A stretch of 64,000 nt of DNA from Centrapalus pauciflorus (lineage: Eukaryota > Streptophyta > Magnoliopsida > Asterales > Asteraceae). Below, piece after piece: positions 50,821 to 56,143 of this stretch. The position numbers were made by a program, and so were the translations under genes. The stretch spans positions 62,001 to 126,000 of the forward strand of contig JAANYP010002803.1 in NCBI GenBank assembly GCA_020465985.1. Reading direction: 5' to 3'. The stretch's first letter is position 1, and every line of letters starts with the position of its first letter. The notes beneath the pieces were generated by a model. That model did no database searches, was not told the origin of the DNA, and saw only the letters and a program-made list of their open reading frames with translations.

Positions 50821-53552
50821 TGGGATCATATAGTTAAGCAATAAAGTAAAAATAGAGGAAAACCCCGGTGCATTTCTATTTTGCAAGCAAGTGCATGTTT
50901 AAAGGAACCAGGAAACAGCCCACATTGAGTACAAAACAAATTAGAAAGTTTCCTAAATGACTTGAGTCCAAAAATAACAAGACCCTACAAAGACCACCTA
51001 ATGTGTTGCTTGATGATAAGACTCATGATGTCAGTGCCAAGGTTTTTGATGGTTATTGGTTCACTTTGTGAATGGTACAACTCTATTTTCTATTAAAACT
51101 GATCAATGTTTACATCTCAGACAAATCACAATATTGGCAAGAAAGATCTAAAAGAATCAATCCAACAGCTTGCTGCTCGGGCAGCTTCTCTTGCCACTGC
51201 TGATGCTGCAAAAAACATTGTGCCTCCAACTTCTGCTTTTCATTTTGAGGTTTCATGGCGAGGATTATCTGGTGATCATATCCTACAGGCTCGTCTGCTA
51301 AAGGTATGTGTGACTCATCATCATTCTACCCCTAAAACGTCATCCCCCCTGCTACTTAACTTCTATCGTGAGTATATGTTGTAGATGATTTCCAAGTCAC
51401 ATGTCTATCCTTGTTTTATAATTAAACTTTAATAACTGCTTTAGAGTTCACACCAAAGTTGAGAAGTAAACACCTTCAAGTTGTTGATAATAATTATAAT
51501 AATAAAACAATAAAAAAATTATTCTTTAATTCTTGTTTATTAAGCTGAGAAATATGCAACCTTGGCAAGATTTATCTTCAGTAGATCAAGGAAGGAGATA
51601 CCAAATAGCTGATTACTCGTCAGAATGGCCGACTATGGCAACCGGCAGCATGAGTCAGTGCCTCGTGTGTTTGAAGCTGTAAGCAGTTCATAATGACCAA
51701 TACTAATGTTTTGGAACCATATGGGATATGGAACCACCAAAGCATATGACTTGTTAGCATTATTTCTTTTTGTGCGTGTTATCAATTGCTAGTTTGGCAC
51801 TTTTTACATATATTTAGTGATTGGTTAAGAAGCTGGATAATGAGCATATTCCAGCAATTACCTGGGGAAAGCATTTATATAGAGATGTAGGATTTGTTTG
51901 GATAGTAAGAAGCCCCTTTGACATTTCTTCATCTACAAATAATTCTCGATGTAAAAAACAGAGACAAAGGGATGAGCTTTGCATAGGAAAAACAGTGGAT
52001 CTGCAGGGTCCCAAATGAATTGGCTTATTCGAAAAGGGCCTTGTTCTTTGGAAGATCTATCTCGTGTCTGGTACTGCACGGTTCCACTCTGCAAGAACTC
52101 CAAATCATTCTCTTGAAGCTCATCCTCTTCGTCATAAAGATCTGCTTGCCCCGAAATGACCTGCACCAATAGGGAAATCCCAATTCATTGGGCTTTCCAA
52201 TACAATCAAATAGAAAGCCCTAAGGGCGCCAAATTCTAGGAGCCCAAACTATGTGATTGAATAGATCCTCCTATATCTGTTGCTGGTCTGCATTTTCATA
52301 AATCACCACAGCTTGAATCATGATTATGTTTCTCTTCTAATCATTATGCCTTTCCAAGCTATTCATTGTTCTATATATCATTGTATTTTACTTAATTGTT
52401 TCCCTTCTTTTCTTGCCCAATAGACCATGAATCCTGTTTCGTTGCCAGAGATATTTAAAAATGCCTTATCCGCACCGCTCTTAATTGATATTATTAGGTG
52501 CATTGCCACCTTTTTCAGGCAAGTAACTGATTTATTGTGATCTCATTGAATGGAGTTTGAGTTCTGTTATTTGCTGAACAGAAAGTTAAATATGATTGCT
52601 TTGCTGCTTGACAGTGATGAAGTTGACCTGGCTGTCAGATATATAGAAAATCTGCCGAAGGTGTCGAGATTCAATATGATCATCATGTGTCTTTCACCTG
52701 CAGACAAATCTGGTATGTTGGCACAAGTAGTTTGATGCTGATTAAAAGTGATGTAATTAAATAGTTTATTAGATAATGGGATTATAACCAATCAACCATT
52801 CTACAATAATTTGCTTTAGAATCAATAGGATCAGACAAGCTATCAGGTTTTAAAATTGAAAGAAGCTACATGGGAATATATCATACTATAACAAAAAAAT
52901 CCTAATGGCATGTGTCGTTTTCACTAGCTTTTCATTTTCCCGCCTAAGTATTCTAGTATATATCCCTCATTTTTATCATCTAAGTGATTTTAAATTAAAA
53001 GTAATTATTACCTAATTTAACTCGTATCATAAAACAAGTAAAAGACATCACTAAATTTTAGTAACTTTTTAATTTAACCGATAATTTTACCCAGATGATT
53101 TCTTTTGAATCATTTTATAAAAAAATTATTTTTATTTATCAGAAAATAAAAATAATATAGATAGACTAATTTCACATAAAACGTTAGGTTAATTCTTATA
53201 TATCCAGACCAGAATATATGATAGTAGTATAATCATAGATATTGAACAAAAATTCTTCAACGATTATCAAGATTTACATGGTTTAAAACATATTTACATG
53301 TTCAGAATTTGTTTTGACTTTTATAAATATTCCTGCTATTATAAATGAACAATGTAATGTATTTAAATCAACATATAAATCATCATTGTCCTGCACAAAC
53401 TTCTTGCAATATGTGGTTTGTGATGACATTTTTTATGCTTGATAGATCTTGAAATAATTTGGGATGAAGTCTTCTGTAAGGAGGAGGTTGCACCAAGTTA
53501 TCGTGAGATTCTTCAACAGTTGCGCCCACGATACTGCATTATTAAACAATAG
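27403..53552 (+). CDS. RPAP3: RPAP3/Spaghetti-like TPR co-chaperone subunit (11 coding exons)
   Basis: Spliced CDS: 27403-27444, 28794-28889, 30701-30871, 31519-31643, 32007-32128, 32235-32317, 32636-32758, 51121-51303, 52424-52518, 52615-52712, 53446-53552. That is 1245 nt, or 414 residues, with phases matching at every junction. Residues 15-40 hold the DWELSLKDKDKKLKSQ motif typical of plant RPAP3. A three-motif TPR domain spans about 98-213, with carboxylate-clamp residues K101, N105, N135, K165 and R169, the type that binds the C-terminal tails of HSP90/HSP70. An RPAP3_C domain spans about 295-400 (FEVSWRGLSGD, FKNALSAPLL, YIENLPKVSRFNMIIMCLS, WDEVFC). In other eukaryotes RPAP3 belongs to the R2TP complex with RuvB-like ATPases and helps assemble RNA polymerases, snoRNPs and PIKKs. 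One TPR domain rather than two is as in fly Spaghetti. Introns 4 and 9 are GC-AG. Intron 7 is 18.4 kb of transposons. The exon 7 donor is uncertain by 9 nt. Confidence 0.92.
27445..28793 (+). other. RPAP3 intron 1
   Basis: 1.35 kb, AT-rich, with T-rich patches and no repeat, gene or RNA that I recognise. Confidence 0.7.
28794..28889 (+). CDS. RPAP3: RPAP3 exon 2
   Basis: Acceptor CAACTAG, donor GTAAGT. Encodes the conserved N-terminal segment with DWELSLKDKDKKLKSQ. Confidence 0.92.
29131..30350. mobile_element. Mutator-like element carrying a captured gene segment (Pack-MULE-like)
   Basis: Terminal inverted repeats of about 190-200 bp (29131-29320 and 30152-30350) start GGGTAAATTACAAATTTCAT and stay similar to AACTTTGTTT. 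The flanks share TTTTTTA (29124-29130 and 30351-30357), a possible part of a 9-bp target duplication. Between the repeats is a GC-rich coding-like block at 29590-30070, very different in composition from both the repeats and the surrounding intron 2. Long Mutator-type terminal repeats around a foreign gene piece are the Pack-MULE pattern. No transposase is encoded. Confidence 0.78.
29591..30076 (+). CDS. Captured host-gene segment, open frame inside the Mutator-like element
   Basis: One frame stays open for 161 codons from 29591 to a TAA at 30074-30076, with no ATG at its start. The product would be basic and Ser/Arg/Gly-rich: near the start VSRGRLRGRKVSSAPCSRSN and KSRKWPSSPNRGG, then a Lys/Glu-rich stretch, and near the end CIGYRHHLSCRSDE. 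It looks like an internal or C-terminal exon of a plant protein with Ser/Arg-rich motifs. I do not know the family well enough to name it. Composition and the open frame suggest recent capture, but expression is unknown, and the last codons come from element sequence. A pseudogene fragment is the alternative. Confidence 0.55.
   Translation, partial: VSRGRLRGRKVSSAPCSRSNSAGESKSRKWPSSPNRGGVHVGRNSPVWQIKQIGSGRNTQDNLVRNAVEKDAVKKEKSDARRSKKTTKGGEATVANTGVGAKGKVLNLNVQTCIGYRHHLSCRSDEIEEEKSASVGRGNAGIKTHSAGVLPSGEGPHGSIF
30701..30871 (+). CDS. RPAP3: RPAP3 exon 3
   Basis: Acceptor ATCTCAG, donor GTATTG. Encodes 57 residues of linker ending in the first TPR helix residues SEKEQ, which join GNEFFKQ of exon 4. 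Confidence 0.9.
31519..31643 (+). CDS. RPAP3: RPAP3 exon 4 (TPR), GC donor
   Basis: Acceptor TTTCACAG. Encodes GNEFFKQ through YANRAMAYLKLN plus two bases. The donor is AG|GCAAGT, a GC-AG intron with otherwise perfect consensus. Joining to ATTTCAGGAAG after CATTAG restores NRFQEAEDD. Confidence 0.93.
32007..32128 (+). CDS. RPAP3: RPAP3 exon 5 (TPR)
   Basis: Acceptor CATTAG, donor GTATGT. Encodes RFQEAEDDC through GKHKDSKE with clamp residues in KAYSRR. Confidence 0.93.
32235..32317 (+). CDS. RPAP3: RPAP3 exon 6 (TPR end)
   Basis: Acceptor TCTGCAG, donor GTATGC. Encodes DAEFALRLEPHNQEIKKQ and the end of the TPR domain. Confidence 0.93.
32636..32758 (+). CDS. RPAP3: RPAP3 exon 7 (linker)
   Basis: Acceptor TTTCCAG. 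Encodes ELLKKASVSLTQGVQKG and a variable linker. The donor is either GTTGAC at 32759 or GTAACA at 32768; both keep the frame, and the second adds VDL. The 18.4-kb intron 7 follows. Confidence 0.8.
32846..32866. repeat. (GT)n microsatellite
   Basis: Short GT run in intron 7, soon after exon 7. Confidence 0.85.
33100..33660 (-). pseudogene. Old Copia remnant: LTR part and RNase H tail
   Basis: Read on the minus strand, 33660-33480 includes GKTKHTGMRYHFIRG and, after a frameshift, SGAKNPTDM. This matches the C-terminal end of Copia RNase H (..TKH...R.HFIR.., ..NPADM.TK). Then comes a purine tract CAAATGGGAGAT, followed by TGTTGGGGTGTAGG at 33351, the start of a 3' LTR. The LTR includes ATTTTACGTGGTTCAG-like sequence seen in many plant Copia LTRs. 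Its outer border was not found. Confidence 0.65.
33661..33815. mobile_element. Fragment related to hAT-like MITE at 39645
   Basis: GC-containing sequence with paired GGTACGATGTACCAT and CGAAACGCTCCGGTATGG words. It resembles the ATGGTGTACCGCATTACAT and GCGTTCCGG parts of the MITE at 39645-40188. The boundaries are unclear. Confidence 0.35.
33816..34225. other. Intronic sequence, nothing recognised
   Basis: About 400 bp of AT-rich intron 7. A GAAGACGAAGAT...ATCCAGAC segment near 34167 recurs near 35105-35165, hinting at an old duplication around the next element. Confidence 0.4.
34226..35060. mobile_element. Probable non-autonomous hAT-type remnant rich in GGTTTGGTTT
   Basis: It starts near TAGGGGTGATCAACGGTTTG, a hAT-like terminus. 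Both ends are crowded with GGTTTGG or AACCAAACC words in opposite orientation (34235-34380 and 34965-35055). No matching right terminus or 8-bp duplication was found. It encloses a (CA)n/(TA)n microsatellite. Confidence 0.4.
34730..34933. repeat. (CA)n(TA)n compound microsatellite
   Basis: About 200 bp alternating between CA-rich and TA-rich runs. Confidence 0.95.
35221..35345. mobile_element. Fragment of the hAT-like MITE family
   Basis: The sequence around GCGATTGGGAACAGAACGG and GGGGATCGTGGGTTCCTTAG resembles the reverse complement of 39645-39725 (TTGGGAACGCGCGATC, GGATCATGGGATCCC). The ends are not defined. Confidence 0.4.
35346..36155. other. Intronic sequence, no gene recognised
   Basis: Intron 7 DNA. 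A short GC-rich patch (35815-35915) with repeated AAGGGCTCTACCCCTAG-like words stands out but is not identified. The rest is AT-rich and featureless. Confidence 0.4.
36164..36834. mobile_element. hAT-type MITE, 671 bp
   Basis: The left end CAATGTTGTAGAAGTCGC and right end ATTTTTACAACCCTG are imperfect inverted repeats. The 8-bp flanks are GAAAAAAC (36156-36163) and GAAAAACC (36835-36842), one mismatch. Subterminal regions share CGCCTAGGCGG-like palindromic words. It is non-coding. Confidence 0.72.
36835..37467. other. Intronic sequence, nothing recognised
   Basis: About 630 bp of intron 7 with no repeat border, gene or RNA that I can support. Confidence 0.5.
39645..40188. mobile_element. hAT-type MITE nested in the left arm, 544 bp
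   Basis: Flanked by a perfect 8-bp duplication ATTAAAAC (39637-39644 and 40189-40196). Comparison with the right arm (ATAATTAAAACATC in reverse) shows the uninterrupted site. The ends CATACTTACTAGG and CCTAGTACCATGCAACTATG are partly inverted. It is non-coding, with GC-rich GCGTTCC words. It must have inserted after the arms were duplicated, as the right arm lacks it. Confidence 0.87.
40690..40780. repeat. About 30-bp tandem repeat, three units, in the palindrome centre
   Basis: ATTTTCATTTACCTCGTCAT then CAAGAATTTC repeats about three times with small changes. On the minus strand it encodes acidic repeats NEILDDEVNEN at the N-terminus of the left transposase copy. It lies in the unpaired centre of the palindrome. 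Confidence 0.85.
40802..43000 (+). pseudogene. hAT transposase pseudogene, right arm
   Basis: Plus-strand copy of the same transposase, lacking the acidic N-terminal repeat. The TTF-like region is near 40870-41015, the DUF4371-like middle near 41121-42260 with several stops and frameshifts, and an open 254-codon C-terminal stretch at 42236-43000 with LLTVPVTVASAERSF and the dimerisation motif SYLRSTMTQDRLNGLAIL. It aligns with the left arm over nearly its full length. Confidence 0.88.
43169..44454. other. Intronic sequence, no gene recognised
   Basis: AT-rich intron 7. The phrase CAGAACTTAAATTTGGTGTGCAGAACCAACTTC occurs in part twice near 44330 and 44432, a short direct repeat about 100 bp apart. 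Nothing else is supported. Confidence 0.5.
44455..44586 (-). pseudogene. Old Copia reverse transcriptase fragment (part 1)
   Basis: Minus strand reads KKFKGSYIILLLYVDDRLKA then DMNEIRKLTEHMSKEFE, the YVDD block of a Copia reverse transcriptase. The young Copia element at 44587 inserted here. The rest of the fragment continues beyond it at 49671. Confidence 0.82.
44587..44732 (+). repeat. 5' LTR of young Copia
   Basis: TATTAGACATAGTTTATAAC ... GTATGTTA. It contains TATATATA near 44671, a possible TATA box. TGGTATCAGAGCC (44733-44745), the primer-binding site, follows without a gap. Confidence 0.93.
44733..44745 (+). other. Primer-binding site (initiator-Met tRNA)
   Basis: TGGTATCAGAGCC directly after the 5' LTR; it fixes the LTR end at TGTTA. 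Confidence 0.92.
45170..49507 (+). CDS. Copia gag-pol polyprotein, intact
   Basis: The open frame extends upstream to an ATG at 45065. I prefer the ATG at 45170 (1445 residues), because the upstream part is a Leu/Cys-rich run from CTG-repeat leader sequence, while MASITALTTAEKTGHNS starts the usual gag. Residues in order: gag (NYGYWKTMLHPFL), short zinc knuckle CNRCGIGHIPSQC (one residue shorter than CCHC consensus), protease LPDTGSNHH, pre-integrase HHRLGHP, integrase with CDVWGP, QTDWGGEF and SEQNGFVERRHRH, a long Pro/Thr/Ser-rich linker, reverse transcriptase KARLVAKGYSQEEGVDY and YVDDIILTG, and RNase H DADWAGCPDD, STESEYKAL and DDQIADVFTKP. All catalytic motifs are present and no frame break is seen. 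Confidence 0.95.
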   Translation: MASITALTTAEKTGHNSHKFAFTLSPTNYGYWKTMLHPFLVTNNLFGYVDGTILCPPPTIVSSSDKDGTTVPLPQLNPSYTAWISNDAHVRILIISTISEASFQHVQGTTSRDLWLSLERAYAPHTSSREYTLKNQLLKLQMQPDESATAYLTRAQEYSTALANIGEPTKEKDLVYVVISGLRDEYNGLKSSLIGRQSPITFAELFALLSDHDYMIQKPTPVMPPSQAFLSTTVAGNHRTPTSGTTPSPDQLQALQHALSQLGLQVQPIVPSLAQANYTHRSGNYRGRGRGNNRGRGNYNNRSQTGGNRDQFPWASTQNTVFGTCNRCGIGHIPSQCPNRDPSTIRSRQPPSANFTDLRSNVSTSWLPDTGSNHHVSPDLSSFDHSEAYSGTDNLHVGNGEGLPILHIGSTQYHSPNKTFNLKNILHVPDIKQNLLSVQQFCLDNDVFFEFHSTFFVVKDKSTHTILLTGPSNGGLYSFHLPTNQPIPKVGFSTTRASSTIWHHRLGHPHQQLFLSMVSKYSLPLNNESSSSSFCNSCSVGKSSKLHLLPSIYKSSGVLDLVFCDVWGPAPVTSFDGHTYFLLCVDHYSRFMWIFPLKLKSDVYATFKSFIVMAERQFQTKLKTVQTDWGGEFRNLSQFFSSLGILHRLSCPHTSEQNGFVERRHRHVVETGLTLLAAFNVPQRFWHFAFDTAVYLINRMPSRTNSNISPFEFLFKRPPDFSFLRVFGCQCFPHLRPYNKHKMDLRSTPCVFLGYSPTHHGYRCLDPQSERLYIARHVRFNEQLFPYHQPSKPPSPSTSDPYISSYPHPDPTTSPSPSTTSSDPSSSVPLPADTPTPTPPSTDTFPPTTASPPTDTPTPVPLRTYQRRSSTNQPSHPSVDTQPTSPTPQPTTTAPSRPRPPNLRPNPKQTKPHNISSFNTNYTITEPPYFSIANKDPQWRRAMSDEYSALLRNGTWSLVPPVPGANVVDCKWVYKLKRDPTGAIQRYKARLVAKGYSQEEGVDYIETFSPVVKSTTIRVVLSLAVTQNWPLRQLDVQNAFLHGDLTETVYMTQPSGFVDPTKLKHVCLLHKALYGLKQAPRAWFHRLSSALQALGFRGSRTDPSLFIYSHQGTLLYMLVYVDDIILTGNNSQAIDTVVRRLSQSFPLQDMGPLAYFLGVEVIRNTPDLILSQKKYILELLQRAGLSNAKPVPSPMTTNAHLALGDSAPFTDPIKYRQIVGALQYVTLSRPDIAYAVNKVCQFMHSPTENQWSAVKRILRYLLGTVEYGLRLECKSGMLLHAYSDSTFTTLTGFSDADWAGCPDDRRSTGGYAIYLGSNLVSWSARKQKTVSRSSTESEYKALADTVAELTWLQALLRELHVPLKTVPTLWCDNVGAIYLSANPVFHARTKHVEIDFHFVREKVARRQLSIRFISTDDQIADVFTKPLSSTRFLLLRSKLQVVPRP
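49520..49665 (+). repeat. 3' LTR of young Copia
   Basis: TATTAGAC...TCTGTTA, 146 bp, preceded by a purine tract GCGGGGGGA and followed by TCTCG. One base differs from the 5' LTR. Confidence 0.93.
49671..50184 (-). pseudogene. Old Copia reverse transcriptase fragment (part 2)
   Basis: Minus strand has HPYFDAVKQNDSFQWEQAMKE, KNKTWVLTKLL and NKWVFRIK, then LEQLDAKTTFLHGDRDKDIY and MAQPEGFQV: the N-terminal half of a Copia reverse transcriptase. It continues from part 1 across the young insertion and is frameshifted. Confidence 0.88.
50185..50411. mobile_element. hAT-type MITE, about 227 bp
   Basis: Ends TAGGGGTGGCAATTTC and GAAATTGTCACCCCTG are inverted repeats with two mismatches. It interrupts the old Copia fragment. 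No 8-bp duplication was visible. Confidence 0.65.
50412..50745 (-). pseudogene. Old Copia fragment (part 3), pol linker region
   Basis: Minus strand reads a Ser/Asp/Glu-rich stretch (DSENGQSNSNNLVDSENSED) ending GPRSRV, like the charged linker before Copia reverse transcriptases. It continues the same old minus-strand element past the MITE. Confidence 0.5.
50755..50817. repeat. (CA)n(GA)n compound microsatellite
   Basis: CA run followed by a GA run in intron 7, about 300 bp before exon 8. Confidence 0.95.
51121..51303 (+). CDS. RPAP3: RPAP3 exon 8 (start of RPAP3_C)
   Basis: Acceptor CATCTCAG, donor GTATGT. Encodes an Ala-rich helix, then SAFHFEVSWRGLSGDHILQ, the start of the RPAP3_C domain. 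Confidence 0.92.
51304..51869. other. RPAP3 intron 8, left part
   Basis: No repeat or gene recognised before the plastid fragment. Confidence 0.5.
51870..52287 (-). pseudogene. ycf2: Plastid ycf2 fragment in RPAP3 intron 8 (NUPT)
   Basis: The minus strand reads YDEEDELQENDLEFLQSGTV, QYQTRDRSSKEQGPFRISQF and IWDPADPLFFL, then DEEMSKGLLT. I recognise this as the C-terminal half of plastid Ycf2. Upstream (to about 52287) is more sequence consistent with ycf2. The frame shifts near 52135 and residues have changed, so it is a decayed nuclear copy. Its borders, near 51870 and 52287, are approximate. Confidence 0.88.
52424..52518 (+). CDS. RPAP3: RPAP3 exon 9 (RPAP3_C), GC donor
   Basis: Acceptor CCAATAG. 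Encodes LPEIFKNALSAPLLIDIIRC. The donor is AG|GCAAGT, a second GC-AG intron in the same gene. Joining to TGATGAAG after TTGACAG gives FFSDEVDLAVRY. Confidence 0.92.
52615..52712 (+). CDS. RPAP3: RPAP3 exon 10 (RPAP3_C)
   Basis: Acceptor TTGACAG, donor GTATGT. Encodes YIENLPKVSRFNMIIMCLS of the RPAP3_C domain. Confidence 0.93.
52713..53445. other. RPAP3 intron 10
   Basis: 733 bp, very AT-rich, nothing recognised. Confidence 0.6.
53446..53552 (+). CDS. RPAP3: RPAP3 exon 11 (end)
   Basis: Acceptor TTGATAG. Encodes DLEIIWDEVFCKEEVAPSYR through RYCIIKQ and the TAG stop. Confidence 0.93.
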
Positions 53553-54600
53553 AGGTAGTTTCACTCGTAGATTCAATGATGTCAGTGTTCATAGACAAGA
53601 TTCCTTGTAGCGAAGTTATACTCTCTCCACTCCTCAACCCTTACCATCGTCAGAAGTTTGAGACATAGTATGGCTCATTTGTTTCAATGGTGCTTCAATT
53701 AGAGTTATTGTTTGTTTGCGTAAGTGATCCAGATGGAAATTTGCATGATGACACTAGAATTTCTTGATTGTAGAACTTATTGTTGTACTAGTTCTTTTCT
53801 TATATCTTTGAGATCCTGAAAACATGACAATAATATTTTTCCTTGTGTTGCCGAGAAGTCTAGTCTTTCGCACATTTCAAAATATAGTCAGCAAGGCCAG
53901 CTTGAACTTGATTGAGCCTCAATTGATGATTGAAACCAGCTTGTGTTGTCTCATACTCGGCCCATTTGATAGTAGTTAGTCCTGCAGGGTGTGTGTGTGA
54001 CTGCATAGGGCCTTTGGGTATCTGAATTATTCACTTTTATTGTTGTTGGATATGTGATAACCAATTGAAATAAAGGGAAGTGGGAATAGATGCGAGGACT
54101 AGTGGGACCATAGAGAATCTTAAAGAATATTCTGGTGGATACTATTTTTGTTCATATCATCAATACTTTATCTTAGTGTAATAAATAATTTTGTAGTTGA
54201 ACTTCTTGCAATGACTTTGTGAATAAATAAAGTAGTTTTGGAGTTAAAAAAATTATTGCTTGAAATTCATGTTGAAATTGATTCAAGTGAAACTTAAATA
54301 GTAACTCGTCAATAGAGATTTAACAAGCTAGTAATCAAATTCAGATTGAAAAAAAAAAAGAAAAGATTACTATGTTGTGTAATACTATTGAAATTGTTAA
54401 AGTGTTCAAATGAAGTTTCATCAAACTTGTTAATTCTTAAAAGTTAGTTCAAAAATTGTATGAGTTGGGAAATCGTCGATGACGAAACTAATAATAAAAT
54501 GTAGAATTATATGTAAATGAGTTACATGAAAATTAATTCAATATAACAATTAAGGACTTGATTTATTATTTAGACCAAAATGAATTGCATTTATAAAATT
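53553..54600 (+). other. RPAP3 3' UTR and downstream region
   Basis: Non-coding sequence after the stop codon. Candidate AATAAA poly(A) signals lie near 54069 and 54220, but the 3' end cannot be fixed from sequence alone. The right half is AT-rich and featureless. Confidence 0.4.
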
Positions 54601-54950
54601 ACATGTGAAATGTATGGTCATTTTTTATAAATGATTGGTTAAATGACTAAAAGCATAACAAAACCACAACCATATATATTGAAGTTGTAATTTCGACGTG
54701 AAAATGACTATAACCATAATTTATATATAACCACAAGGACGAAATTTGTAATTTACCCTAATAATTATTAAACAAGAGTAAAATAGTCATTTTAAATGGC
54801 TAAAAGACCAAATCTGCAAGGGCTGTCAGTGTAATTTTAAAGTCAAATGATCCAATTCATAATTGACTGTCAGTGTAATTTTTAAAGTCATATGATTCAA
54901 TCCATAATTTCTAATAAACCATGGGGACGAAATTTGTAATTTACCCTTTA
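54601..54950. mobile_element. Two Mutator-like terminal repeat remnants
   Basis: GGACGAAATTTGTAATTTACCCT occurs at about 54736-54758 and again at 54925-54947, in part matching the right terminus of the Mutator-like element at 30350. Around them are CTGTCAGTGTAATTTT repeats (near 54823 and 54867). No left terminus was found, so these are broken copies of the same family. Confidence 0.55.
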
Positions 54951-55561
54951 AAATATTATTCAGCTCTAGGGTTTGTTTGAATGTTTTTAGATTGGTAAAT
55001 TTTGTTCGAGTGTTTTTAGATAATGGTTTTAAAATGGTATACAAGTTTTTTTTTCAGTTTTTTTGGAAAATTATGGTGGTGATGGTTTGGTTTGTCAATG
55101 GCCGTGGAAGCCACAGTGGTCATCACCCGATTATCTAGAGTAATTAAATTTTAAAAGCCAGAACCACCATGAAACCTTCAAAAGTGATTTTCATTTCAAT
55201 TCTCTTTGCTTCCATCTTTATTTGGTTGTTTTAAGTTTTCACCAAAAAAAAAAACCAAAAAAAATTGCAATCAATTTGCAAGTCTACTTCATTAGATTAG
55301 GTTTAAATATAGTTTTGTGCATTAGATTAGATTTAAATTTAGGTTTTGTGCATGTTAGTGGTTCATGAAATCATATCGTCAGTCAGCAGACTTTGGTGCA
55401 TGATAGAAAACCCTTGGCGAACAAAACTACCTATAGTGTTATATTTTACAAATGTCTATAGTGTTATATTTCACAAATATATATTTCACTTCACTACTAC
55501 TTTATTTATAAAAAAGTAATATTTTTTAGACCCGCTCCAGCATTATGACGTAGCTATCTCA
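54951..55561. other. Intergenic, nothing recognised
   Basis: AT-rich. A short A-tract near 55240 and repeated TATAGTGTTATATTT words near 55430-55470. No gene. Confidence 0.5.
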
Positions 55562-56138
55562 TCTTTATATATTAATAAATGAAAACATCTAAATCCACAT
55601 GTCACCACATCAACTAACTAAATTCTTATTTTTCCTCTTAATTTTCTTAAAATTACTATTTCAATTTACTCATTTAATTAATTTTAAAAACAAAATTAAT
55701 TATTATGTAATTTAAGTTCAATTAATGAGTCAATTCAATTTAATTTTTTTTGGATTTAACACCTAATTGGCTTATTTACCAATTTGTATAACTTTTTAGT
55801 ATATAATTTAACCGGCGTCGTTAAGCATACAACTAGGATATAACAAAATCATTTTTCGTATTTTTATAATTTTCATAATTTTTTTATTTCAGTTTAATTT
55901 CACCACCCTGTTATTGTTTTTTATAATAATATTTTAAATTCATATATTATTAAAGATAATTATTTATTAAATATAATACTGATGTAACTCATCTATCTAT
56001 TTTGATAAATGAGTAAATAGATGTCATATGTCGTTTTATTAGAATGTTATTTGGCACATTGTATTGACATGCGTAACTTAACATTCAATTCTCTCTTTTT
56101 AATTTTATATTTTTGATGTATTTTTTATTTACTTAAAA
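55562..56138 (+). mobile_element. Helitron-type 5' end, truncated
   Basis: TCTTTATATATTAATAAATG preceded by A, followed by sequence similar to 19552-19700. No 3' terminus was seen before the Gypsy-type insertion at 56144. Confidence 0.4.
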
Positions 56139-56143
56139 TATTA

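Noticed and set aside
51541..51680. Possible extra RPAP3 exon (GDTK-like short frame)
   Set aside because: No acceptor-donor pair fits the phase, and RPAP3_C is complete without it.
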